Shown here: in pieces, positions 1 to 7,873 of the stretch
Position numbering within the stretch: position 1 is the stretch's first letter
How the letters are laid out: each line of letters begins with the position of its first letter
From: Streptomyces sp. NBC_01591
GTDB lineage: Bacteria > Actinomycetota > Actinomycetes > Streptomycetales > Streptomycetaceae
NCBI RefSeq assembly: GCF_035918155.1
Contig: NZ_CP109327.1
Coordinates: 3,782,001-3,846,000 of the forward strand
Direction of reading: 5' to 3'
Length of the DNA: 64,000 bases
Notes under the pieces: generated by a model
What the model saw: the letters and a program-made list of their open reading frames with translations, nothing else
Database searches by the model: none
Told to the model about the DNA's origin: nothing
Position numbers and translations under genes: made by a program

Positions 1-301
1 CGCTGTTCGCGCCGAAGAAGAACCAGAGCAGGTGCGTGACGGCGGCGGCCGCCGTCGCGATCGTCACCGGATGCCGCAGCAGCCGTTCGGCGCGGGCCTT
101 GCGCGACGGGTCGGTGCGAGACGGGTCGGTGCGCGACGCGGAGGCGTCCCGGGCTTCCGCTTCCGTCCGGGTCGGCGTGGCCGTCCGCGTACGTCCGCCA
201 CCGCTGCCGCCACTGCCGACGCCGCTGCCGCCGGTATTGCTGTCCCTCGTGCCTGCGCTGTCGGCCGTCTCACGGCCGGGCCTCGGCTCCGCAGTGGTCA
301 C
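1..301 (-). CDS. Integral membrane protein, N-terminal part (gene runs off the window)
   Basis: Reading the minus strand from a GTG at 301 gives about 100 residues before the window ends. The first 65 or so are Ser/Thr/Gly/Arg-rich and look disordered and cytoplasmic. They are followed by a basic patch (RKARAERLLRHP) and the start of a hydrophobic helix rich in Ala that ends in LLWFFFGANS. A purine-rich stretch (GGGGAGAG) lies about 6 nt before the GTG. The layout resembles the large polytopic membrane proteins of unknown function found next to the D-Ala-D-Ala carboxypeptidase in streptomycetes. Function cannot be assigned from this fragment. Overlapping plus-strand frames are shadows. Confidence 0.6.
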   Translation of the reverse strand, partial: MTTAEPRPGRETADSAGTRDSNTGGSGVGSGGSGGGRTRTATPTRTEAEARDASASRTDPSRTDPSRKARAERLLRHPVTIATAAAAVTHLLWFFFGANS

Positions 302-420
302 TACGGCTCTCCCCGTCTCCCCGAATCCGCCTGCCTCGTGCCCCTGCTGCCCCGTGCACCTGTGAGGACGCCGTCCCCGCGTCATCGAGTTGCCTCGGGA
401 CGCTAACACGTACGCAGTAC

Positions 421-452
421 GGAAGGGGGTGCCGGGATCGGCACCCCCTTCC
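421..452 (-). terminator. Terminator after the carboxypeptidase gene
   Basis: A perfect 13-bp stem (GGAAGGGGGTGCC at 421-433, complement at 440-452) has a 6-nt loop. It lies 44 nt past the stop codon of the minus-strand dac gene and separates it from the membrane-protein gene. Confidence 0.8.
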
Positions 453-495
453 GTCATCGGGTCGTTCCGGCCATCGGGCCGTTCCCGTCGGCCGG

Positions 496-3018
496 TCAGC
501 CGATCCGGGTCAGCTTGTCCCCGAAGGTCGGCTCGGTCAGATCGCTCTGCAGCGCGACGGCCACCTTCACCTGGCTGGAGCCCTCGCCCACGGTGAGCGT
601 GCCGACGTGGGTACCGGCCGCCGCCGAGTTCGGGATCACCTTCCCGTCGTCGGTCAGTTCGATCTTGACCGTGAGACCGGCCCAGCCGACCGCCGACACG
701 TCCTTGGTCGCGACCACGGGGACACTGCCGCCGAAGCCGTCCGAGACGGTGCCGACGACGTCGCCCTTCTTCACGACCTTGGCGCCCTCCAGCAGCGCCT
801 GCGTCGCGACCATCACTTCCTTGCTGACCGCGTTGACCGTGTCGATGATGGCCGGCTTGTGCTGGCCCAGCACGGCGCCCACGATCAACTGGTCGGTGCC
901 ACCGACCATCTTGTGGGCGGCGAAGAGGAGGTTCCCGCCGGCCTTGCTGGTGGAGCCGGTCTTGATGCCGAGCGCTCCGTCGTACGGCACGAGGGTGTTG
1001 TAGTTCCGCCAGTTCTTGCCCGACGGGTCGGTCCACGACGGCAGCTTGGTGATCTCCATCAGCGCCGGGATCTCCACCAGCTTCTGACCCAGCTTCACCT
1101 GGTCCTCGGCCGAGCTCACGGTGGTCGCGTTGAGTCCGGACGGATCGGTGTACGTGGTGTTCTTCATGCCGAGCGACTTGGCGGTGTCGTTCATCTTCTT
1201 GACGAACGCTTCCTCGGACCCCGCGTCCCAGCGCGCCAGCAGCCTCGCGATGTTGTTCGCGGACGGGATCATTATGGCCGAGAGGGCCTCCTGCTCGGTG
1301 AGCTTGTCACCGGCCTTCACGGTGTTGAGGGTCGACTCACCCTCCGCGTCCAGCCTGCCGTCCGACTCCGCCTTGGCGTCGATCTCGATGGAAGGCCCCT
1401 TCTCGCCCTTCTTCAGCGGGTGGTCCTTGAGCACGATGTACGCGGTCATCGCCTTGGCCACACTGCCGATCGGCACGGCCTTCTGCTCGCCGAACGAATC
1501 CACCTGGCCCAGGCCGGTCGCAGCCATGTAGCCCTGGCCCTCGCTGGGCCACGGCAGGGACGGCTTGCTGCCCTTGAAGGTGTACGTGTCCTTCGCCGAC
1601 ATCTGGAGCTCGGGCTCCGGGAGCGGGCGCATCATCTGCGCGATCGCAAAGACGATCAGCAGAAGCAGAACCAGTGGGGTCCAGATCTTGACCCTGCGGA
1701 CGGCGGTGCGGACCGGTGTCTCCGGCGGCGGAGGCGTGTTCGTCAGTTCGGCCAGCAGGTCGAGCGGCGGCTTCGGCGGCATCGGCTGCTGCGTGGTCCG
1801 CTCGGCGCCGGACATCGCGGCGGGAGGCGGCGTGCCGGGCCTCGCGGCGGAGGCGGCGGGCACCTCGGGCTTACGGGGCGCGGGCGCCTGCGCCGGTCGT
1901 ACGTCGTCCCCGCGCAGCGGTACGAACTGGCTGGTCCGCTCAGTGGCGGACTCGGGCTTCGATCCCGCCTTCGGCTCGGGCGGGGGAATCTTCAGCGCGG
2001 TCGTCGGCTGGTCGACCTGGGGCACGGCGGGCGCCCTGAAAATGGCGGTCGGCTGGTCGATTCCGCGCTTGTCCTCGGCGGCGTCGTCGTCCTCGTCGCC
2101 TTCGGCGGCGTCGTCGGCCTTCTTCTCCTCGGCCTTCTTCTCCTCGGCGGAGGAAGCCGAAGCCTTGCCGTCGGACGCGTCACCGGTCGGCTCGTCGGCG
2201 TCATCGGTGTCATCGGCATCGGCATCGGCATCGCTCGACGCGGTCGCCGTGTCCGAAGGTACGTCGTCCGCAGCCACGTCAGTGTCCGCGTCGGCGTCGT
2301 CCTCCGCGCCCTTCGCGCCCTGCGCGCCCTGCGCGCCCTTCGCGCCCTCGCCGTCCGCGTCGTCGTCCTTCGACACCCAGGCGGAGACGGCCGCACGCAG
2401 CCGCGCGTCGCCTTCCTCGGAGCCCTCGGCGGTATTCGCGGACTCGCTCTCCGCGTCGTCATCGCCATCGTCAGCGGGCTCGGCCGCATCCGCGCTTTCC
2501 GAGGCATCCGCGGGTTCAACGACATCCGCGCTCTCCGGAGCATCCGCGGGCTCAGCCGCATCCGCGCCCTCCGAGGCCTCAGGCGCCTCCTCCGGGCTCT
2601 CGGCGCCCTTCCCGGACCCCTCGGCCTCTTCGGCCTCCTCGGCGCCCACAGCGCCGTCAGGGCCCTCGGCCTCCGAACCCGAACCCGTGTCCGCGTCCGT
2701 ATCCGCGTCCGCCGACGGCTCCTCAGCCCCGGAACCCTCCGGCTGCCCCGAGTCGTCACCGCCCTCGCTGTCCGCGTCGTCCGCGCCGTCCGCGGACGGC
2801 ATCGTGCGAAAGACGGCCGTAGCCATGTCCGCCTCGGCGTCCTCGCCGTCCCCGGCGACCGGCGCCGTACGGAAGACGGCCGTGGCCGTGTCCGTCTTTC
2901 CGGCGGCCGCGTCATCGGCGGACGGTTCACGGAAGACGGCAAGCCGCGGATCGCTTTCGCTCCGAGCCGTCCCCGACGACTTCTGCTGCTCCGACTTGTC
3001 GGGGGACTCGCCCGCCAC
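496..3018 (-). CDS. D-alanyl-D-alanine carboxypeptidase (class C PBP) with a long disordered N-terminal tail
   Basis: About 840 aa. The first ~440 residues are an acidic, Ala/Asp/Glu-rich disordered tail. It carries spaced copies of a short motif with VFR or IFR followed by a Pro (LAVFREP, TAVFRTAP, TAVFRTMP, TAIFRAP). One transmembrane helix at about 444-462 then anchors the protein as type II. The outer part is a serine peptidase S11 domain with SVAK near 514, SAN near 585 and KTG near 684. It should trim the terminal D-Ala from peptidoglycan stem peptides outside the membrane. The GTG at 3018 is chosen because a strong GGAGGAGG lies 6 nt upstream; the longer ATG starts would place that Shine-Dalgarno sequence inside the coding region. 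S11 enzymes are usually 300-450 aa, so the tail is the oddity. Confidence 0.9.
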   Translation of the reverse strand: MAGESPDKSEQQKSSGTARSESDPRLAVFREPSADDAAAGKTDTATAVFRTAPVAGDGEDAEADMATAVFRTMPSADGADDADSEGGDDSGQPEGSGAEEPSADADTDADTGSGSEAEGPDGAVGAEEAEEAEGSGKGAESPEEAPEASEGADAAEPADAPESADVVEPADASESADAAEPADDGDDDAESESANTAEGSEEGDARLRAAVSAWVSKDDDADGEGAKGAQGAQGAKGAEDDADADTDVAADDVPSDTATASSDADADADDTDDADEPTGDASDGKASASSAEEKKAEEKKADDAAEGDEDDDAAEDKRGIDQPTAIFRAPAVPQVDQPTTALKIPPPEPKAGSKPESATERTSQFVPLRGDDVRPAQAPAPRKPEVPAASAARPGTPPPAAMSGAERTTQQPMPPKPPLDLLAELTNTPPPPETPVRTAVRRVKIWTPLVLLLLIVFAIAQMMRPLPEPELQMSAKDTYTFKGSKPSLPWPSEGQGYMAATGLGQVDSFGEQKAVPIGSVAKAMTAYIVLKDHPLKKGEKGPSIEIDAKAESDGRLDAEGESTLNTVKAGDKLTEQEALSAIMIPSANNIARLLARWDAGSEEAFVKKMNDTAKSLGMKNTTYTDPSGLNATTVSSAEDQVKLGQKLVEIPALMEITKLPSWTDPSGKNWRNYNTLVPYDGALGIKTGSTSKAGGNLLFAAHKMVGGTDQLIVGAVLGQHKPAIIDTVNAVSKEVMVATQALLEGAKVVKKGDVVGTVSDGFGGSVPVVATKDVSAVGWAGLTVKIELTDDGKVIPNSAAAGTHVGTLTVGEGSSQVKVAVALQSDLTEPTFGDKLTRIG

Positions 3019-3213
3019 CGATGCCTCCTCCATGCGGCACGGGGGACACCCCCGCGCTGTCCGAACCATCTACCAGTGTCCCGTGTGAACCACCGGCCCG
3101 GCTGCTAGACGAGAACGACATACCTACTGGTTCCCATACAAAGCACCCAGGCACTCTCGACAGACCAATGTGAGAGGGGTCACCCTGTCATTCATCCACG
3201 CGGGGAGGCATGG

Positions 3214-3936
3214 ATGGGCAGGAGCCGCAGAACAATTCCGGAGGAGCTTCTGCTGCTCGCTCTGGACCCGACCACGGGTACCACAGCGCAGCCGCAGTCG
3301 CTCGACCTCGGCCTCGCCGGAGCTCAGCTAGTGGAGCTGGCTCTGGCAGGACGGATAGCCCCTGACGGGGATCGTATCGCCGTGGTGATGCCACGGCCGA
3401 CAGGAGATCCGACTCTGGACTCCGCACTGGAACTGCTGCGGCGACGCGGCAGCCCGGTTCGGGCGGTCCACTGGATTGGCGGGCCCCGGCTGGGGCTGCG
3501 TCAGATCTACCTCGCTCATCTGGAGCGATGCGGCATGGTGCATGCCGTTGCGGGCCAGATGTGCGGAGTGCTGCCGACGACTCGCTACCAGGCGACGGAC
3601 ACGGCAATCAGCCGGGACATCAGAGCCAGGCTGGACAGTGCGATCCGCACCGGCGTACCGCCGGACCCGCGGACCGCGGCGCTCGCCGCGCTGGCCCACG
3701 CGGTCGGACTCGGCAAGCACCTGTATCCCGGGAACGAGGGGCGTTCATCGCGCTCCCGGCTCCGGGACCTGATCAGACACGACCCCATGGGCGGGCTCGT
3801 GGCGCATGCCGTCATGGACGTCCAGAACGGGGCGGTTGCACAGCCGCGCCGCAATCAGGCGGCCGGAGTTCCGTTGCAACCGCAAGTGCAGTCGCAGTCA
3901 CGCCGCGACAGCATGGCGCACACCGCGGCCCACTAG
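3214..3936 (+). CDS. GPP34 (GOLPH3/Vps74-like) family protein
   Basis: About 240 aa. The start (TIPEELLLLALDP) and the internal pattern LGLAGAQLVELALAGRI match the GPP34 fold, which binds phosphoinositides in eukaryotes. Actinobacteria carry many paralogues of unknown role. The C-terminal 40 residues are Gln/Arg-rich and probably unstructured. The ATG at 3214 has GGGGAGG upstream at good spacing. The gene is divergent from the carboxypeptidase, with which it shares a ~195-bp promoter region, and is followed by a strong terminator at 4080-4115. This agrees with the gene order dac / GPP34 / XRE / DUF397 that I recall from Streptomyces coelicolor. No enzymatic function is suggested. Confidence 0.85.
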   Translation: MGRSRRTIPEELLLLALDPTTGTTAQPQSLDLGLAGAQLVELALAGRIAPDGDRIAVVMPRPTGDPTLDSALELLRRRGSPVRAVHWIGGPRLGLRQIYLAHLERCGMVHAVAGQMCGVLPTTRYQATDTAISRDIRARLDSAIRTGVPPDPRTAALAALAHAVGLGKHLYPGNEGRSSRSRLRDLIRHDPMGGLVAHAVMDVQNGAVAQPRRNQAAGVPLQPQVQSQSRRDSMAHTAAH

Positions 3937-3990
3937 GCGCACCACGTCCCGGGACCGCACCCCGCGCCGCACGCACCGCAGCGCAACCGC

Positions 3991-4022
3991 ACGGCAGCAC
4001 GGCAGCACGGCAGCACGGCAGC
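3991..4022. repeat. Four tandem copies of an 8-bp unit
   Basis: ACGGCAGC is repeated four times without change between the GPP34 gene and its terminator. It lies outside any coding sequence and probably arose by slippage. Confidence 0.8.
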
Positions 4023-4079
4023 ACCAACCGAATACCGCCGCACCGTCGTCCCCAAGACCCGGTCCGGGAGCCGCACCAA

Positions 4080-4115
4080 GCGCGGGGCAGCCGAGAGACA
4101 TCGGCTGCCCCGCGC
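4080..4115 (+). terminator. Strong terminator after the GPP34 gene
   Basis: A perfect 15-bp GC stem (4080-4094 with 4101-4115) has the loop GAGACA and sits about 145 nt past the GPP34 stop. It isolates the following scr1-like gene. Confidence 0.85.
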
Positions 4116-4212
4116 GCGTGCGTGTGGCCATTTCCCAGCGCGGCCGGGGGAAGTGGTGGCAATCTGCTGAGCAGTAGATACGCACAGCTACATAGCCGGA
4201 GGTGCCGTTTCC

Positions 4213-5082
4213 GTGCCGTCCAACGTCAATCCCACCGTCAGACGACGCCGGTTGGGCCAGGAATTGCGCCGCCTGCGCGAGCTCAAGGGCATGACGGCCG
4301 AGGAGGTGGCGGAGCGGCTGCTGGTCTCGCAGTCGAAGATCAGCCGCCTGGAGAACGGCCGCCGTTCCATCAGCCAGCGCGATGTCCGCGATCTCTGCGG
4401 GGTGTACGAGGTCGAGGACCACCGGATCGTCGACTCGCTCATGCAGATGGCCAAGGACTCGCGCCAGCAGGGCTGGTGGCACGCCTTCGGCGACATCCCG
4501 TACAGCGTCTACATCGGTCTGGAGACGGACGCCGAATCGCTGCGGGTGTACGAACCCCAGGTGATCCCGGGCCTGTTGCAGACCCGGAGCTATGCCGAGG
4601 CGCTGATCAACGGAGCACTGCCGGAGGCCCCGCCGGCCGACATCGACAAGCGCGTCAGTGTCCGGGCCCGCCGCCAGGACCGGATCACCGATCCCGAGCA
4701 CCCGCTGCGACTGTGGGCGGTCATCGACGAGTCCGCGCTGCGCCGGCTGGTCGGCGGCAAGCAGGTGATGATCGAGCAGCTGGAGCAATTGGTCGAGCTG
4801 TCCCAGCTGCCGCACGTGACCGTGCAGGTACTGCCGTTCGAAATGGGCGCGCACCCCGGCATCAACGGGCAGTACGCCATTCTGGAATTCCCGGACGCGG
4901 CCGACTCCAGCGTCGTCTATATCGAAGGCGTCACCAGCGACCTCTATCTGGAGAAGGCCAACGATGTGCAGCGGTACAGCGTCATGTACGAGCACCTGCG
5001 GGCACAGGCGCTGAATGTGGATCAGACCCGGCACTTCATCACCGGCATCATCAAGGAGTACACCGGGCGCAGCAGCGGCTGA
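4213..5082 (+). CDS. scr1: XRE-family regulator with DUF5753 (Scr1-like)
   Basis: 289 aa. An N-terminal helix-turn-helix (residues ~14-70, with LLVSQSKISRLENG as the recognition region) is followed by the DUF5753 domain typical of actinobacterial regulators paired with DUF397 proteins (E/QxIPGLLQT near 118, VIDESALRR near 174). Start GTG at 4213 with GGAGGTG upstream. Position after dac and GPP34 and before a DUF397 gene matches SCO4441 (scr1) of S. coelicolor, described as acting with scr2 on antibiotic production. That role is taken from memory of the family and is not shown here. The region just upstream has a CTGCT-G-AGCAG palindrome that could be an autoregulatory site. Confidence 0.85.
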   Translation: MPSNVNPTVRRRRLGQELRRLRELKGMTAEEVAERLLVSQSKISRLENGRRSISQRDVRDLCGVYEVEDHRIVDSLMQMAKDSRQQGWWHAFGDIPYSVYIGLETDAESLRVYEPQVIPGLLQTRSYAEALINGALPEAPPADIDKRVSVRARRQDRITDPEHPLRLWAVIDESALRRLVGGKQVMIEQLEQLVELSQLPHVTVQVLPFEMGAHPGINGQYAILEFPDAADSSVVYIEGVTSDLYLEKANDVQRYSVMYEHLRAQALNVDQTRHFITGIIKEYTGRSSG

Positions 5083-5179
5083 ACGCCGACCGAACAGCGA
5101 GGCAGCACAGCCCGCAAAGTCCCGATCGCGGAGAATGAAGTGATGTTACGGGAGGGGCGGCGGCAAGGTACACCGCCGC

Positions 5180-5226
5180 CCACTCCGAGTGGAAGATCTC
5201 CTTGGTATGTACCACTCGGTCGAGTG
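5180..5226. promoter_or_regulatory. Two palindromic sites upstream of the DUF397 gene
   Basis: CCACTC-C-GAGTGG (5180-5192) and CACTCG-GT-CGAGTG (5213-5226) share the half-site CACTC and lie about 100-145 bp before scr2. They are good candidates for the binding site of the upstream XRE protein. The identity of the binder is inference. Confidence 0.5.
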
Positions 5227-5324
5227 AACGCCCCCTTCGCTCAGAGAACTTGGCGAGTAGCGTCGATCACACCAACCGAAACGCTGTTGGTGTCATTCAC
5301 GCGACTCTTTGAACCGGAGTGAAC

Positions 5325-5531
5325 ATGGCCATTCGTCAGGGTGCTACGGACAAGTGGACGAAGTCCTCGTATTCCGGGGGCAACGGCGCCTGCGTCGAAG
5401 TCAAGTCCCCTCTCACGCAGGCAATTGCCGTGCGCGACTCAAAGGCCCCCGAGGGCCCCTCGATCACGTTCGTCCCCGCCGCGTGGAACGCATTCGTGCG
5501 CGATGTCGGCAATGGTGCCGTCAACGCCTGA
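5325..5531 (+). CDS. scr2: DUF397 small protein (Scr2-like partner of the XRE regulator)
   Basis: 68 aa from ATG 5325. It has the DUF397 hallmarks W-x-KSSYSGGNGACVEV, an IAVRDSK core and the C-terminal AWNAFV. GGAG at 5316-5319 lies 5 nt before this ATG; the GTG at 5319 overlaps that ribosome-binding site and is therefore less likely. DUF397 proteins almost always sit beside XRE/DUF5753 regulators and are thought to work with them, in a relation reminiscent of antitoxin/toxin pairs. Here a 240-bp gap with its own palindromes separates the two genes, so scr2 may have its own promoter. Confidence 0.85.
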   Translation: MAIRQGATDKWTKSSYSGGNGACVEVKSPLTQAIAVRDSKAPEGPSITFVPAAWNAFVRDVGNGAVNA

Positions 5532-5659
5532 TCAACGCTTTTCCCGTTCGCATCGCTGCGCCGGATCCGGTGCTGCTGTCAGCCCTCTCGACTGGTCCGC
5601 CGTCCTGGCCGAGGGGGCTCGATGCCCGACCCGACGGGAAGCCGGGCGAGCGCAGAAAC

Positions 5660-6499
5660 TCAGCGCAACCGATCGACATACAGATCGGTGCCCGGCACCG
5701 TCGGGATGAACGGCGCCACCAGCTCCACCCGCCCCAGGCCGGATTCCGCGACTGCCGCGTCGAGCCCGGTGAAGTGCTCGGCCCAGCATTCCCTCGGGTC
5801 CTCCTGGAGGAACCACAGCAGGGTCAGCCGGGTGTCGACGCCCTCGACCTGTTTCACGTAACTCATCCGGTCACCGGGCAGTGGCGTGGGACGGAAGACG
5901 GTCACCATCGCCGCCGGCGACCCGGCCAGCCGCTTCGGCAGATGCCGTGAGCGCAGCCACTCCAGCAACTCGGCCCGCTCCCCCGCCCCTTCGGCGTCGA
6001 TCACTTCGAGGACCAGTCCCCGGTAGGGATGGTCGAGGGCGTGGAAGTCCCGGGGCCCCGCCGCACCGTCCCGGTAGACCGTCGCCTCGTGGTCCTGGAA
6101 CGCGGTGAACACATGGGTGCGGCCCTGGTGGACCCGGCCGTCCCGGTTGAGTCTCCGGTTGATACCGACGGTCCACCTCATGTGGTCGTCGTAGCGCCCG
6201 TCCGTCACCCAGTACGTCGACAGATAGCAGCCGGCCGTGACGGGCTGCGCGACCGCGGAAGTCTCCGGGTAGCGCAGCTCCTGGAGTTCCCGGGTGGCCA
6301 CCCAGCGCCGCCCGGCGAACATCCAGGGCATCGCCATCGCGCCCGCGTAGTAGTGGTCGTCCTCGTACCAGCGGTTGTATGCGTACTCATGACCCGGGTG
6401 CGGTTCGACCATGGTGATCAGCGCATGGCCGGGATGGACACCGTACGGCCCCAGCGCGGCCAGTTCGGCATAGGTGTCGCTCCGCGTCTCGTCGCTCAT
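5660..6499 (-). CDS. Conserved protein of unknown function, probably with a dimeric alpha/beta-barrel fold
   Basis: 279 aa, no signal peptide or membrane helix. The N-terminal third contains a strand-helix pattern with YNRWYEDDHYYAGAM and VATRELQELR that resembles EthD/ABM-like ferredoxin folds. A second strand (AMVTVFRPTPLP) opens the C-terminal part. The family is not one I can name. The gene is divergent from an SDR gene 80 bp away, and between them lies a perfect CTGACG-N3-CGTCAG palindrome. That operator recurs beside LLM and SDR genes at 41-43 kb, so a catabolic or redox role linked to the SDR is likely. Domain assignment is tentative. Confidence 0.6.
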   Translation of the reverse strand: MSDETRSDTYAELAALGPYGVHPGHALITMVEPHPGHEYAYNRWYEDDHYYAGAMAMPWMFAGRRWVATRELQELRYPETSAVAQPVTAGCYLSTYWVTDGRYDDHMRWTVGINRRLNRDGRVHQGRTHVFTAFQDHEATVYRDGAAGPRDFHALDHPYRGLVLEVIDAEGAGERAELLEWLRSRHLPKRLAGSPAAMVTVFRPTPLPGDRMSYVKQVEGVDTRLTLLWFLQEDPRECWAEHFTGLDAAVAESGLGRVELVAPFIPTVPGTDLYVDRLR

Positions 6500-6536
6500 G
6501 CCGTTCCCCTTCCGTACTCCGCAGCGGCGTCCTACT

Positions 6537-6551
6537 CTGACGCCCCGTCAG
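6537..6551. promoter_or_regulatory. Perfect operator CTGACG-CCC-CGTCAG
   Basis: This 15-bp palindrome sits in the short divergent promoter region between 6499 and 6580. The same half-sites recur at 41430, 41492, 43342 and 43384, so a common repressor (TetR-type spacing) probably controls all of them. Confidence 0.65.
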
Positions 6552-6579
6552 GAGTTCTGCCAGAGCCGGGAGGCCGCCG

Positions 6580-7362
6580 ATGTTGCTCGCGGGGAAGACC
6601 ATCATCGTGTCCGGGGTGGGCGCCGGGCTCGGGCATCAGGTCGCGGCGGCGGTCGTGCGGGACGGCGGCAACGCGGTGCTCGGGGCGCGTACCGCCGCGA
6701 ATCTCGCCAAGTCCGCCGCGGAGATCGACCCGGACGGCCGGCACACGGCCCGGCTGACCACCGACATCACCGACGAGGCGCAGTGCGAGGCGCTCGCCGC
6801 GCTGGCGCTGGAGCGGTTCGGGCGGATCGACGCGGTGGTCCATGTCGCCGCCTGGGACAGCTACTTCGGCGGAATCGAGGATGCCGACTTCGCCACCTGG
6901 CAGTCGGTGATCGACGTCAATCTGCTGGGTACGCTGCGGATGACCCGCGCCTGCCTGCCCGGCCTCAAGGAGCGCGGCGGCTCGGTGGTGATCATCGGCA
7001 CGCAGTCCTCGGTGGCCGCACCGTCCCAGGTCCAGCAGGCGGCGTACGCGGCCTCGAAGGGGGCGCTGACCTCGGCCATGTACTCCATGGCACAGGAGCT
7101 GGGCCCGCACCGGATCAGGGTGAACACGGTGCTGCCGGGCTGGATGTGGGGGCCGCCGGTGCAGGCGTACGTGCGGTTCACGGCGCAGAGCGAAGGGGTG
7201 CCCGAGGCCGAGGTGCTGGGCAGGCTCACCGAACGCATGGCACTCCCGGAGCCGGCCACCGACGGCGATGTCGCCGAGGCCGCCGCGTTCCTGGCCTCGG
7301 ACCGGGCGCGGGCGATCACCGGGCAGTCGCTGCTGGTCAACGCGGGCGAGCTGATGCGCTAG
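6580..7362 (+). CDS. Short-chain dehydrogenase/reductase (SDR)
   Basis: 260 aa classical SDR. The cofactor loop is SGVGAGLG (11-18), the catalytic Ser is at 143-144, and the Y-x3-K pair is Y156/K160 in AAYAASKG. The usual NNAG motif is replaced by HVAAW (88-92), a mild departure. The C-terminal SLLVNAGEL is typical. It should reduce or oxidise a carbonyl/alcohol with NAD(P)H in the cytoplasm; the substrate is unknown. The ATG at 6580 follows GGGAGG. It is divergent from the 5660-6499 gene and probably co-regulated with it through the operator at 6537-6551. Confidence 0.85.
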   Translation: MLLAGKTIIVSGVGAGLGHQVAAAVVRDGGNAVLGARTAANLAKSAAEIDPDGRHTARLTTDITDEAQCEALAALALERFGRIDAVVHVAAWDSYFGGIEDADFATWQSVIDVNLLGTLRMTRACLPGLKERGGSVVIIGTQSSVAAPSQVQQAAYAASKGALTSAMYSMAQELGPHRIRVNTVLPGWMWGPPVQAYVRFTAQSEGVPEAEVLGRLTERMALPEPATDGDVAEAAAFLASDRARAITGQSLLVNAGELMR

Positions 7363-7826
7363 AGCCGACACACTGGACCTGATGCGCCGGAGCCGGCGCA
7401 CTGGAGCTGTTGCCACAGACCTCTCCTTGTCCGCCGCACGGGACCCGCATCCCGTGCGGTTTTCTGTGCTCTTCGACGTTCTTCGGGCGCTCCTCGTTCT
7501 CTGCGCGGCCTGACGAAGTGCCCGCTCATCGTGTGTCCGCCGTCACGTCGGCGACAACGACCGCGTAAGTCAAGAGCGAGCAAAATCGTTCGACTTGCTG
7601 ATCTGCGTTCACATCCCTGACCGTGAAAGCCTTGACCGCGACACCGGGCAGACGGTTCAATCCCCGATGTCCCCGCTCCCGCACGGGGCCCCGCTGAACG
7701 GCCGTACCGACGAAGTGCGCACCCCGTTCACAAGGCGGACCCCTGGAGGGGGCACATGAACAGCCGGCGCAGTCCGGCTCCGGGGACGCGGCCGTCGCCG
7801 AGGGCCTGAAGGACTGACACCCGGCG
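7363..7826 (+). other. Non-coding stretch with two possible tiny overlapping ORFs
   Basis: About 460 bp with no convincing gene. An open frame 7667-7759 (30 codons, weak ribosome site) ends in a TGA that overlaps the ATG of a second frame 7756-7809 (17 codons) preceded by a very strong GGAGGGGG. A TTGACC box at 7632-7637 could drive them, and a terminator follows at 7827. Codon content gives no clear support, so these are listed as possibilities only. Confidence 0.25.
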
Positions 7827-7856
7827 GGGTACGGGACGCCGCCGCGTCCCGTACCC
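7827..7856. terminator. Bidirectional terminator
   Basis: A perfect 13-bp stem (GGGTACGGGACGC, complement at 7844-7856) has a 4-nt loop and lies 18 nt past the stop of the minus-strand gene at 7874. It can end transcripts from either side. Confidence 0.8.
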
Positions 7857-7873
7857 ACCCCCCGTACGAGGGC

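Noticed and set aside
607..3108. Very long plus-strand frames opposite the carboxypeptidase gene
   Set aside because: They mirror the low-complexity codons of the real gene and show Arg/His-rich, non-protein-like sequence.
3988..4030. Possible CRISPR or short repeat array
   Set aside because: Only four contiguous 8-bp units with no spacers; simple slippage repeat.
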